Below, one piece after another: positions 1 through 12,568 of a stretch of DNA of 64,000 nucleotides. Source of the stretch: Amoebidium appalachense (Eukaryota; Ichthyosporea); assembly GCA_963693365.1 (NCBI GenBank), contig CAVNZM010000004.1, forward strand, positions 2,604,001-2,668,000, written 5' to 3'. A program made the translations under genes and the position numbers. Each line of letters starts with the position of its first letter. The stretch's first letter is position 1. Below the pieces are notes generated by a model. It saw only the letters and a list, made by a program, of their open reading frames with translations. It did no database searches and was not told the origin of the DNA.

Positions 1-1763
1 ACATTTGGGTCCCTCTCTGGCCTGGACACACCCATACCCACCATGACCATAGACTATCCAGAGGTGATTGTCGCTTCACGTGCATAAGAGCGTATATGTG
101 TTTTTTGTGCTTAGGGTGATTGGAGTGAAGACGTTGGTTACAGCGGGATATTAGATGAATTAGGATTTTGTTGTGGTTTTGCGGAAGGTTTTCCTTTATT
201 CGTCGGTGTATCATGAGTCTCTCCCTAATTCCGTTTCTGGTCTCCCCCCCCCCCCCCCCCCCAAAAAAAAAAAAAAAAAAAAAGATGAAAAAAAAGGTAA
301 AACAAACTGCCAGGGGACGCATCCTACGAAATCACCACTGCTACCGCCTCCCCATTATCACAACTCGTTTAGCGTATTGTATATGCTCGAAAATTGCGCT
401 TGCCGGTGTTGTATTCCCATAAGTTAACCGCGAGATAGTAGTCATAACTGGCGATGATTATCAGGTTGTTTGCAGTACAATTTCTGATTGACTGATTAGC
501 AAGAGATGGCACCTATCCTTCCCCCCCCCCCCCCCTCCCCCCGGCGCCTCTGTCCCCTCTCCCCCCAACTCTTCCTCTACGAATCATTCCAACCCCCAGC
601 CTCTTTGACCTTTTCCCCTCCGAAAGTTGCAGATTTACATCCTCCCCCCCCCCCCCCCCCCCCTCCCCTCCCCCCTCCCCCCTTCCCCCTCTCCACCGGT
701 GCCCCTTCTCCCTCTTCTTGCCCCTTTCCTCTACCCCTTTGCCCTCTCACCCTTTAAGAGAAAAACAAAGACAGGGAAAAGGGGGGGGGGGAGAAATGAA
801 AAAAAAGAAAACATAAACGTATCTTTGCCTCTTTGCTTCCTGTAGACAGCACAATGATACTTTTCCTTCTAGTGGCAATAAGCATTATACACATGCACAT
901 CTTGCAATAACAGAAAAAGCATCTCTGCACTCGCATATCATTAATTCCCACTTGAGCACACATGATATAGAGGACATACAATGAACATGTTCTCTAAGTA
1001 CATCTCTATTCTCACATATTAGTGGTTCTCACAAAAACAGACAATACATATTACAGACACAGTGAGCATCATAGCTAAGTATATATCACTCTTTTTGCAG
1101 GGCCACATCAAGTTATCTGGGGCACTTGTATATCTGAAGGATCACCTCTACACCCTACAGGTCGACAAGGAAGGTGCGTGTCTTATCACCTGGTTTGATC
1201 TGTAAGGTTTGGTACAGAGATCTGTCACAACCCCCCCCCCCCCCCCCCCTCCCTCCCTCGATTCTGTCTTTGCAATTCTATTCTGTGAGGTTCAAGCTTC
1301 CTAAATGCCCCGACCCCGGCCCCACCTATCTTCACCGGAACACCAGCCCACAACCCGTTGTTGCCCCCCGCCCCCTTTTTTTAATCCTTGATCTTTGTGA
1401 GTTGATCCAGATCATCGAGTATACCTGCACGTATGTACGTACACTGCATCTTTAAATGACATACGTGCTTGGCTTGCCCAGGTGTGTCGATCAGCGATGA
1501 GTTCGACTATGTGGTGCTCTTTTCTGAGGCAAAGTGGGTGGGCAACCCCGGCAAGGATGGTGCACCAATACAAATGCCTAGCAACCTCAGAAAGGTATGC
1601 TGGTGTGCAAGTACACGTGGCCTGGTTAGAATATACAGTGCACATGGCAAAGGCTTTCTTGTTTCTTTGCTTTTTGTAGTATGTTATCCGTGCCACACAG
1701 TTAATTTTTCATTGAGACAGGAACAAAAGATGGAGGCCAGACGTGGGCGGCTAGTGAGTGTGT

Positions 1764-1794
<31 letters not shown>

Positions 1795-2002
1795 GGGGGG
1801 GTAATGTGGGAGCGGAAGAGGTGTATGTGTGGGGGGGTGGTTCTGTGTGTATGTCTGTGTTTTGTGTGTTTGCGGACTGGTGTTTTCGCCATGTGTTGTG
1901 TGAGTGTGCAGCAATGTAACGGTTACGGCAGGGGGGAACATGGGAAGGATGGTGGGGGTAGGAGATGGCAGGGTCACGTATGCGTACTGTGTGTGTGTGT
2001 AT

Positions 2003-2033
<31 letters not shown>

Positions 2034-2410
2034 CGCACGCGCGCGCAGGGGCAGGGGTGGGTGGGTGGGTGGGTGGGTGGGTGGGTGGTGGAGGTAGTGG
2101 GGGGAGGGGGGGGGGGGGGGGGGGGGGGAGGATGTGAGGATAAGGAAGATCCGAAGTGCTTACTGTGTGGTGGGTGCAGGGGCTGAATGCATTCAAGGCA
2201 GCCAAAGTGGAGGAAGCCAAACCAGTTCAGTCCAGGTAGTGACTGGTGTGTTGTCTAGTCTTTGCATAGGCCTAAAGTCACTATGTGCTTGTTGTTCTTG
2301 CGCATGTTGTCTGGGGGTTTGCCAGGGTCAGTAGTAGGCAGAGGTTTTTATTTTTATTTTTTATTTATTTACTTTTTCTTTTTTTTAGGGTTTGTTTGGT
2401 CGTGGTGGTG

Positions 2411-2465
<55 letters not shown>

Positions 2466-3939
2466 GCGGGACAAATGGGGGAGGGGACCAGGGCAGGGGT
2501 GGGGGCAGAGGGAGATGGGGGAAATTTCAAGATGCTGGACCGGAGGGAGGGAAGAGGGAGGGGGAAGGAAGCTCCGGTGGGTGTGTTAATGTGGGCAAGT
2601 GTGGGGTGGGGTAAAGGGGGGGAGGGGGGGGGGGGGGGGGGGAGCGGAAGCACGTTAGAAGAGAGGAAAATGGAGACAAGGAGCTGGTCCGGAGCAAAAA
2701 GAAAGACAACCAAGCAAAAATACAAGCTTGTTTCATCTAATACCGGCACCCAACACTAAACGGGCGCGGTAGCAACATACAGGCCGACCGCAACAATTCA
2801 AGTCACAGCGACGTTCCTACAGAGCAACCCGATACAGAGGTGAAAGAACATGATGTCAAGCAACCAAGACTCCACCCTGCACCCCCACCTGTAACAGTGG
2901 CCAGGCCGGCCAAAAAACATGCCCCTTCTGCACCGAGCCGCTACCAAGCTCTTGCTTTCACGTATGTTGTTCCCCCCCCCCCCCCCCCCCCCCCCCCCCA
3001 CCCCCCCCCCCCCCACCCTCCCGCTCCCCTCCCCCCCCCCCCCCCCCCTCCCATTCCCTTCTCCCCCCCCTCCTCCCTCCCCCCCCCTCACACACGCACA
3101 CACACACACATAAACAAACCTCCACCCCTGCAAAACCGCACTCGTGTTTTCCATCTCATATTTTCTGTTACCGGCCGAGTAGAGCATAGCTATGCGAAGG
3201 AATTTACTACGGTATTGGACCCTCTACTGTAGCTATCCATATGAGCCTGTTTCTACTTATATGAGCATACCGAATACGTAAACTGCTTCGATATGCACAT
3301 GACATGATTCTTGTCTTCATGTCTGTGTCGTTATCTGCTCGGCTAGGGCCGACAGCTTTGGATGAGTGCGTGTCGGTGGACCTCGGGCATATGTGGGTGT
3401 GTTTGAGTATGGTGTCAATGGTGATCGTGGTTATGGAAGTGTGAGTTGGTAGTCGGGTGGGCGGGTTAGTAAAGATTGTGTATTTTTTAAAGGGAGAGGG
3501 GGAGAGGAGGGCGGGCGGGGGGGGGGGGGGGGGGGGGAGGGGGGGGGGGGGGGGAGTATGGTGGTAGTCGTGTGGGTGGGATAGGTGGCCTAAACTTTGA
3601 TGAGTCGCTTATTGCACGGATTTTTTTTTTTCGAAGAGGGGAAAGGGGGAGGAGGGGGGGGGGGGGGGGGGGGGTATGTGGGGATTAGTTATGTAACATG
3701 TGTGGTTGCAGGAGTACAAGTCAGAAGCCAGCGCCGGTACCCGACCAGCCCAAGGGGACAGTGGCAGCAATGCCTGCAGCCGTCAAAAAGGCCACTGTGC
3801 AGGGTATTGTAGAACCTATCATTCCCCTTTGCCCCTTCCTCCCCCCCCCCCCCCCCCCTCCCCCTCCCCCCCTCTCCCCCCCCTCCCTCCCCCCCCCCCC
3901 CCCGCCCCCTCAGTGCCCCCCCGCACCACCACCAAACAC

Positions 3940-3977
<38 letters not shown>

Positions 3978-4439
3978 TCTTACGGGCACACACATGCACC
4001 CATGCGCGTTTTCACACACACACACACACACACACACACGGAGCTACCATTCTCGGCCACCTCAATCGCCCCCACCCTCACCTTCTATCCCCACTATCCC
4101 TCCCCTCCCCCCCCCCCCCCCCCCCTCTCCCTCCCCCCTCCTCCCCCCCCCCCCCCCACCCCCGGCCCCCCGCGCACGGTTCTCTCATACTGTTCCTTGT
4201 GATATTGTTCTCCCCCCCCCTCCCCCCCCTCCCCCCCTACCCCACCCCACCCACCCACCCGCGGCTTTTAGAGTACATCCATATCATTTATGGTTCAAAG
4301 AGTGAAGGGGGCACATACCCCTATCCCATCCCTTGATCCGATTCCTTGCTGCTCTACCCCCCCCCCCCCCCCACACCCCCCCCCCACTTTCCCTCCCCTC
4401 CCTCCCCACACCTTCCCCATCTCCCCCCTCCCCTCTCTC

Positions 4440-4471
<32 letters not shown>

Positions 4472-6297
4472 TTCCACCCCTTCTTTCCCAACACAATCAA
4501 ATTTTGCTGCAGTGACAAAACCAGTGCCTAAAGGGGTCGGTGGAGTTGGATGGACTTTTGATGACAGCAAGAGGATGCTCACAAAGGGCCAGGGGGCACA
4601 ACACCGCCCTCCCCTTGCAGGTATGGGTGTCTGTGGTGGCATTCAATGGGTCCTGTTAGTGTGTAAAGGGGGGGGGGGGGGGAGGGGAAAGAGGGGGGGG
4701 GGGGGGGGAGGGGGAGAGAATAGCAAGAGGCAATCAAATACCATAGGAGAATCCGAGGAGAAGGGGGCAAAACCAAGAGGTTTTTTTTTTTTTGTGGGGG
4801 GGGGGGGGGGGGGGGGGGGGGGTTTGAATGCGGAACACGGTACGAAGTACGCATACACGAAGGACACATGCAAAGGCAAACATTCAAGTATGCAACATCA
4901 GCCATGCGCACAGTATGCGCCATAAGCAGAGCCCATCCTCAGGGAGGGGTAGGGGGAGAAGGGGAAGATGGGTAGGTGGGATGAGGGAGACCTTGCGTCC
5001 ATTGCCCACAAGTCTTGACAGCATAATCTTTTTTTTTTTTTTTTTTTTTTGGTGGTGGTGGTTGGTGTGGGGGGGGGGGGGGGGGGGGGGGGGGTAAGAA
5101 GATGGAGACGAGTGCAACGAAAATACTACCTACCAGATTGAATTCAGCACATTGCACATCTAGCAAATATCTGCAGCCTGGTTTACTGTTGCCCCGCAAC
5201 CCCTCGACCCCCCAAAACCTCTCAACGACCCCTACTCCACAACCCCACTTTCAATGCCCAATCACCATCCAACCATCCAGATACACACATCCCACCACAT
5301 ATTGACACAAAACATAGGCATGGCAAACATGGTGCATATTCATGTCGATCTTTCACTCTCAACCACCAGCAACATGTACACAGATTTTCGGGAGGTGGGG
5401 GCAGGCGATATCGATGCCATAACAATTAACTATAATCCCCCTTCGCCCCCTTCTCCGTCCCCCCTCCTAAGAACAACAAAGGAAAATCAAAGGATAAAAA
5501 ACAGAAACACAGTCTCACAAACGACACACACCCCGTGACCATCCACTCACACACAAAATGTCCATCTTTTCCAACCACTCTGTTGCCCAGACCACACCAA
5601 CAAACGTCCAGCCCCCATCACTGCCCCCTCAGCCCCCACCAAGCGGCCCTGTCCCCAGCCCCTCGCCGTCAATGCATCTACTGCCATGCAAGGGCCAGCT
5701 GCTGCTGGTGTGCCATTACCCTGCCCTTCCCCTCCCCCCCCAAACACACACACACAGAGAGAGGCCTCCTCCCCGACCTCAACCTTGTGACGCTTACTCT
5801 TACATGTATGCTCCTTTTTCCCCTTAATTGATCTGCTTCGTGTAACCCGTTCTAGATCTAAGCGTGCCACATCCCCCCCCCCCCCCCCGTTTTGACCCTC
5901 CCAAGTTCAGTTGATGCTGCTGTCTGAGTTGGAGAGTCGTAGATACGCGGGCTGAGGGGTCGAAACTCAGACACAATTGATGACCTGGGCCCTCCCTGAG
6001 GATGGGCTCTGCTTATGACGCATACTGTGCGCATGGCTGATGTTGCATACTTAAATGTTTGCCTTTGCATGTGTCCCTCGTGTATGCGTACTTCGTACCA
6101 TGTTCCGCATTCAACCCCCCCCCCCCCCCCCCCCCTCCTCCCGACCACCAAAAAAAAAAAACACCGTAGATAGGTCATGCATACACGTAAGCACACATTC
6201 CTGCACATTTGTGTGCAACCGCATGTGCACACGTGCACACATCTTGATGCACCTAATAGGACCGCTCAGCGCCTTTCCCATTTTATCGCCCTAACAA

Positions 6298-6335
<38 letters not shown>

Positions 6336-6471
6336 CACACACACACACCAAATCTCCCCCCACCAATCACACAGACATTTGACTAACACAAACACAAATG
6401 CGTACCCACACACCCACACAAAAACATGCACACACACGCACTAAGTTGACACCAATAGCGCACGCGTGCAC

Positions 6472-6513
<42 letters not shown>

Positions 6514-6589
6514 TGCACGTGTGCGCACACAAACACATACGCATACACATACACACATGTGTACACGCACGCATGCACACACGTACACA

Positions 6590-6662
<73 letters not shown>

Positions 6663-6698
6663 ACACACACACACACACACACCCGTACGCCTGCCCGC

Positions 6699-6742
<44 letters not shown>

Positions 6743-6884
6743 AGCCCGACCCGTCACAGCCCCCATCATCACTGCAGCAGGTGGGGAGGCAGCGCCTAAG
6801 GAAGCACCTCCAAAGGCCTCCACCAGCCTGGACCTGTGGGGGTTTGATCTCGCAGATGAAATGGTCGAGTCGTGGAAGAATTAA
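1..6884 (+). CDS. RHL1: RHL1-like topoisomerase VI accessory protein, 3' part (5' end outside window)
   Basis: Eight exons can be joined with matching phases: 1-63, 1101-1173, 1482-1594, 2180-2235, 2773-2961, 3712-3803, 4513-4620 and 6745-6884 (stop TAA 6882-6884), giving 277 visible residues. The first exon runs off the left edge. Visible residues about 17-45 ([19 protein letters not shown] then HLYTLQV) and the block [17 protein letters not shown] match the conserved core of plant ROOT HAIRLESS 1, where the same order is FPxGxxKLxGxxVYPKxRYLTLQF then FSESWWIGT. RHL1 is a nuclear DNA-binding partner of eukaryotic topoisomerase VI, needed in plants for endoreduplication. The C-terminal half is polar and P/K/E-rich and ends in [18 protein letters not shown] recognise nothing in it. 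The identification rests on recalled family sequence, not on a search. Introns are long and filled with C, G and CA tracts. Confidence 0.72.
4822..4950 (-). repeat. SINE-like poly-C-tailed repeat, copy A (truncated)
   Basis: Lies in RHL1 intron 6. On the minus strand it reads GAGGATGGGCTCTGCTTATG, then the GTACTTCGTACC box, and ends in CATTCAAACC running into C (poly-G on the plus strand). Only the 3' half is present. Confidence 0.75.
5867..6137 (+). repeat. SINE-like poly-C-tailed repeat, copy B
   Basis: Second copy in RHL1 intron 6, opposite in orientation to copy A. It starts near GACCCTCCCAAGTTCAGTTG, includes GGGTCGAAACTCAG and the GTACTTCGTACC box, and ends CATTCAACCCCCC. It lacks the 11-nt stretch CACCATGCTTC seen in copy H. 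Confidence 0.8.
6475..6738 (+). repeat. (CA)n-(CACG)n compound array in RHL1 intron 6
   Basis: (CA)n, then (CGCA)n at 6588-6648, then (CA)n again to six bases before the exon 8 acceptor (6745). Confidence 0.95.
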
Positions 6885-7585
6885 CTAACCCAGTAAGTAC
6901 TGAAGACCATGATGTGATGTGTGGAACATGGGCGGATATATATTCGATAACCATCATAGAATAGCTTCGATGAAAATGTGTTGAATGATCCCGACTAAAC
7001 ATGAATCACTTGGACGTGTAGGTTTTCACTGACAGTGTTACTGTATGTGCATCGTCTGCGGCAACAACATTACATGGTATGCATAAAACATGTTCTTTAT
7101 TGGTAACTGCTTGCCACACAGTCACAGTATGTAGCCAGCTGAAATGAGAATGGGGCTTAAAAGTACATACTGCACTGAGTAAATATAGGATATTTTTTTG
7201 ATGTTAGTTCTCAACTGATCACTGATCAAGGTAGCTCTATCTGTAAAAAGCTAACCATCATACGTTACACTCTTAACAAAGCCCGTGAAAGCAACCACCG
7301 GGGTTTCAAACGTTTCTTGGACTAAAATGATTTTCTACTATTTACCAATATTTACCTGGAAGAAACCCCATACCAGTGCACAGCACCCAGACTGAAACAC
7401 ACGAACCAACACTACACACCCTATATCCTTCGGCAAAGTCAAATACAAAAAACGACAAAAGAACATTCAACAAAAAGCCCACCCCTTTCTCAAATCCTTC
7501 CCACCATCATCATTCCACTACACCTTATTACACACACCAGTCTATATTCTCTTCTTCTCCCTGTAGACTGTGTAAACCCACCATC
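6885..7585. other. Convergent intergenic region, RHL1 to COX15 3' ends
   Basis: About 700 bp of AT-richer, non-repetitive DNA between two stop codons. It must hold both 3' untranslated regions. I see no gene, no clear AATAAA and no recognised repeat. Confidence 0.7.
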
Positions 7586-7933
7586 CTATTTTCTCGGTTT
7601 TAACCCGACCTTAGCAGCTGCCCCCTTGAGTTCATGCATCAGCCATAGGCCAATAGTCAGTAGGCACACAGATCCTGCCTGGTGGGATGCTGCTAGTGGT
7701 ACGGGCACAAAGTAGAGAAGAGTGGAAATGCCCAGACCAACCTGTGTGCATGTATATGTGTCAAACAACTGAACCCCCCCCCTCTCCTGTAGGTGTATTG
7801 CCTGCCTCCTTCCCCCCTCACCCCCACTTCCCCGAGGAGGGGCTCTCTTGGAATGCATACTCTGTATGTGCTTTGGAAAAGGACATTGTGTTGTTTGTCG
7901 TGCACATAATTCTTTATACCCCCCCCCCCCCCC

Positions 7934-7973
<40 letters not shown>

Positions 7974-9930
7974 CCACCCACCCACCCACCCATCCACCCA
8001 CACACCACCACCACCACCACCACCACCACACACACACACGCCATCTTTACACTCCGATGCAAAAGGAGGAAAAGTGGAATACAGCATCACCTACCACCTG
8101 CCCACGGCTCACCATTCGGCTACCCTGTGCATAAACCCTACAGGACGCACACTCCAACGTGCAACACTGAACACACGAATGAAAGTGGTCTGTGGACACA
8201 TCTGGTGGTGGTGTGTGTTTGTGTGTGTGTGTGTACGGGCATGATTGGTGAAGAAAATGGGGGAGGGAAAGGACGAGAAAGGAAGGGGAGGGAGAGGAGG
8301 GGAGGAAGTGTGGTGGTGGGTGGGTGGGTGGTTGCGGGGAGGAGGCACCAACCTGTACACAAGCCATAGCCATGAGGGCATTTGCAGCCGCTCGGGCTCG
8401 GCCCGGCAGGTTCACGGGCCGGGCCATGGCCCACAGACCCGTGATCACACCGAATGTGGTCATGCCCTGCACATAAACATGCTCAGCACTGCCCTAATCA
8501 ATCTCTTCCCCCCCCCCCCCCCCCCCCCCCCCACCCCTTGGAGCCTGCCCGTCTGTCCATCTGCATCCCTCGCGAAAATTCGGTCATTCTCAATCGACTC
8601 ATTTTCCCGTGCCAATAAACATGATTTGGGCCATGCATGCTTTAACCTGTTCAGATCCGTAATTTCCACGAGATCGACATGTAGTGTACTGACATCGACA
8701 GAGTTTGTGCTCTAATGTGGACATGAGATCGATAGGAACTAGCCATATAAAAGTTGCACGAGATTAAAATGTACACTTATCCTTCGTCTTATGCAAAAAA
8801 AAAAAAAAAATGAACTTCACTCTAATAACGATACCTTGTATATGGTGTAACTAGAAAGGGTGCTTGCCGGCTTGACTAGTCAATGTCGACATCGAAATGC
8901 CGTCAATGCAATCTTCTGATTGGACCATTCTGAAAATGGCTCCGAATGGCAAAACATGATTGGCCGGCTCAGTCGACATTCGATGGCAACTGCAAGATTT
9001 TCTCAAGTAAAAGTCACTTCAGAAACAGATATAAAAGTATACGAAATAATGATATTTTCCATAAATCATCTTAGTAACGTATGTAGGTAAGACATGTATC
9101 TGTCGGCATATGCAATTTATTTGAGCTTTTTCTATCGATTTTGAGCCGCAATAGAGTTGTTTAGGCCTTGGACGGGACCCGTTCAAATAAATTAGTCCGG
9201 GCCTCAAGAGGTTAAAAAGGCGCTGTATCACTCCATTTCCGTGCAGCTGCTTGTCTAAGAAAAAGGGATGCACTATGTGTCTGTGTGTTTACACACGCGC
9301 CTACGTGTGCATGTGCTTGCATGCCTCTAAATGACGGCATATCTACATACAGTCTTGTCTGTAACCTGTGTCTCCCCCCCCCCCCCCCGGGGGGGGGGGG
9401 GGGGTCCCTCAGAGAGGACAAAAACCACGCCTTACCCATCTTTCCATCTCCTAATCAAAAACACGGAAAATCACAATGCAACAAGCCCTCCCACACTCAC
9501 CAGAATGCGATGGTTGAACTGTACGGTGGTTGGGTTTTCGGTGATGTTTCTGATCTTGGGCTCGAAGGCAAGCAGGTCACAGGGAATCCAGCGGTCGGCA
9601 AACTTGGGGAAACTGTTGTAGACTAGGCCTGCATCCAAACCAGCAACAAATGCACCTGTATTTGACACATACAAAGCACGTGTTAATACTTGAGATGACA
9701 ATTATTCTCAGAAGTGACAAATAATTGCTTACAATTGAAGTCTCGTATATACTCCCAGAAATGGCGTTTAGACGCTCAGATATGAAGTGCGAAAGCACGA
9801 AAAAATGAAATGTTCATGAAAATTGCGTAAATTTACTCAGAAAGTAAATTTTCCAAAGGGGGTAAATCCTCGATACAAATACACCTATCGCCTTGACCCC
9901 CCCCCCCCCCCCCCCCCCCCCCCAAAACAC

Positions 9931-10003
<73 letters not shown>

Positions 10004-10425
10004 GAAGAAACTCGAAAAAACGGACCTGCACGATAGCTCAATCGCACTATACACAAGACGCACACAACAAAACATAAACACACGAAACATACATGCACGC
10101 ATGCACACATGCACACACCCACACGCACAATCACACACACACACACACACACACACCTCCCTACCACATACATCTTCCAGCCAAACACGAGCCAAATATG
10201 CAATGTACACGTACCTGAAAGGGCCGTGAAGAAGATCAATCCCACCGTGCCATGAGTGTATCGTCGGAGGGAGAGAGCACGTGGGTCCGCAATCTGAACA
10301 CGTGATTGTTGGCTATGTTTAAAATGGCAATTCGAAGATGTATCTACACTTGACAGGGGGCACGCCTCAGGAGAGGTGAACCCGAACATTGGGGTGGGGG
10401 GAGGGGGAGGGGGTGGGGAGGAGGG

Positions 10426-10456
<31 letters not shown>

Positions 10457-11131
10457 AGGGAATTTGGATGGATGGATACACGATAGGATGGGATATACGG
10501 AAACTCGGGCTTAAGCGACATAAAGGTAAACAGAAAACAGAAGCCAGACGTGTGCAATCAGGTGGGCCTTGAGCAGAATCCATCAGGACGACTGCCATAC
10601 CTCCACAGTAAAATAAAGTGGCTTGTGTTGGCAATTTTTTCGGTTTTGCTTTGATTGATTGATTTATTTTTTTTCCCGATGTGTGTGTGTGGGTGGGTGG
10701 ATGGATGGGGTGGGGGTGGGGGTGGGGGGAGTGGGGAAGGTAGTCCATATGCCGTCTAGAGCTTGCTTGTTAATTACCATATACAACCAAGGTTTTTATA
10801 GAGCAAACACAAGTAACCCCGCACAATTCCGGAGGGGAGGGCGGGGACGGGGAGGGGAGGGGAGTGAGTATGCAACATCAGCCATGCGCACAGTTTGCGT
10901 CATAAGCATAATCCGCGTATATACGACTCTCCAACTCAGACAGCAGCATCAACTGAACTTGGGAGGGTCAACCCGTCTTGATCAAAGACGAGAAGGGTTG
11001 CTTATGCAAGCAAGGTGAGCACAACGGTGAAGATGTGTGTGCAAACTAAAGCAGTGCAGCGAAAAATGCGTATGTGCTTACAGATGCACGACACAGACCA
11101 ACCATGCCCGGTTGCATGGAAGTGCGTGTGT

Positions 11132-11184
<53 letters not shown>

Positions 11185-12169
11185 TGAATGCGGAACACAG
11201 TACGAAGTACGCATAGACGATGAGAAGCATGATGCAGGACACATGCAAAGGCAAACATTCAAGTATGCAGCATCAGCCATGCGCACAGTATGCGTCATAA
11301 GCAGAGCCCATCCTCAGGGAGGGCCCAAGTCATCAATTGCGTCTGAGTTTCGACCCCTTAGCCCGCGTATATACGACGCTCCAACTCAGACAGCAGCATC
11401 AACTGAACTTGGGTGGGTCAACCCGGGGGGGGGGGGGGGGGGGGGGGGGATACCACAGCAGGAGGCACCAGCAGGCTGAATGCACTGCTAATGGTGAAGG
11501 CAAAGATGACAAGGGCCGTGCCAAGATGCGCTGCAAGGCGATACTGGCTCACACGAGGCACCCCCGTTGGGTCCGGGTCCTCCTTCAGGCCACTCGTAAC
11601 CATGTACCACCCCAACCCACCCTGAAATCCAATAAGGAGAGAAATCCCCAATAGACGTTTTTTCAGGGGAGTTGGAACATAGGGGCGGGTCATGAGGAAG
11701 AGGGCGGGTCCGGCGAATGCGACACCCAAAACACGGCCCAAAACGCGGTGGAACCACTCCCAGAAGAAGATGAACTTGAATTCTTCGAGCGTGATGCCCT
11801 TGTGAGTGCTGTGTTGTGTGTGTGTTGTGAGTGAGTGAGTGTGTGTGTGTGTGTGTTTGGTGGTGTGTCTTGTGAGTGCGTGAGTGAGTGAGTGAGTGTG
11901 TGTGTGTGTGTGTATGTGCGCGCGTGTCTGGTTACTTTCTGGCGGGAAGGAGAAGAACAGGCGGTCAGTATAATGAACAATAACAAATCACCGAACCAAT
12001 CAACACACTAGCTTCATATCAAACCTGTTTTACACACTCTTTCCACTCGGCCATCTCTTCAACTATTTCTTACCCTGTGACGATGTTTATATAGGCAGCA
12101 TTGTGCTTCCATAAATTCGTACCCATGCTCCCTCTCTCTCCCTCCCTTCCCCCCCCCCCCCCCCCCCCC

Positions 12170-12241
<72 letters not shown>

Positions 12242-12524
12242 CATCGAATGTAAAGAAAAGAATAACTTGTGGACACACCCACACCCATACCCCTTTTCCT
12301 CCCCCCCCCCCCCCCCCCCCAGGGGACAACCTCTCTCATGCCTTGCCCGCATCCTCTGCCCTTTGCCCCCCTCCCCCCTCTTCTTCCCCCCCCCCCCCCC
12401 AAAAAAAAAAAAAAAAAAAAAAAAAATAAGATAAAAAATAGAAACACATGCCCCTGCTGCCCCCGGCCCAAAACGGAAAAATATATATATATATATATAA
12501 AAAAAATGCGCGCGGGCACACACA

Positions 12525-12568
<44 letters not shown>

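Noticed and set aside
3698-4336. Proline- or glycine-rich open frames over C/G tracts (also 2262-2759, 38054-38263 and 56115-56645)
   Set aside because: Pure products of poly-C/poly-G and (CT)n DNA, open on both strands.
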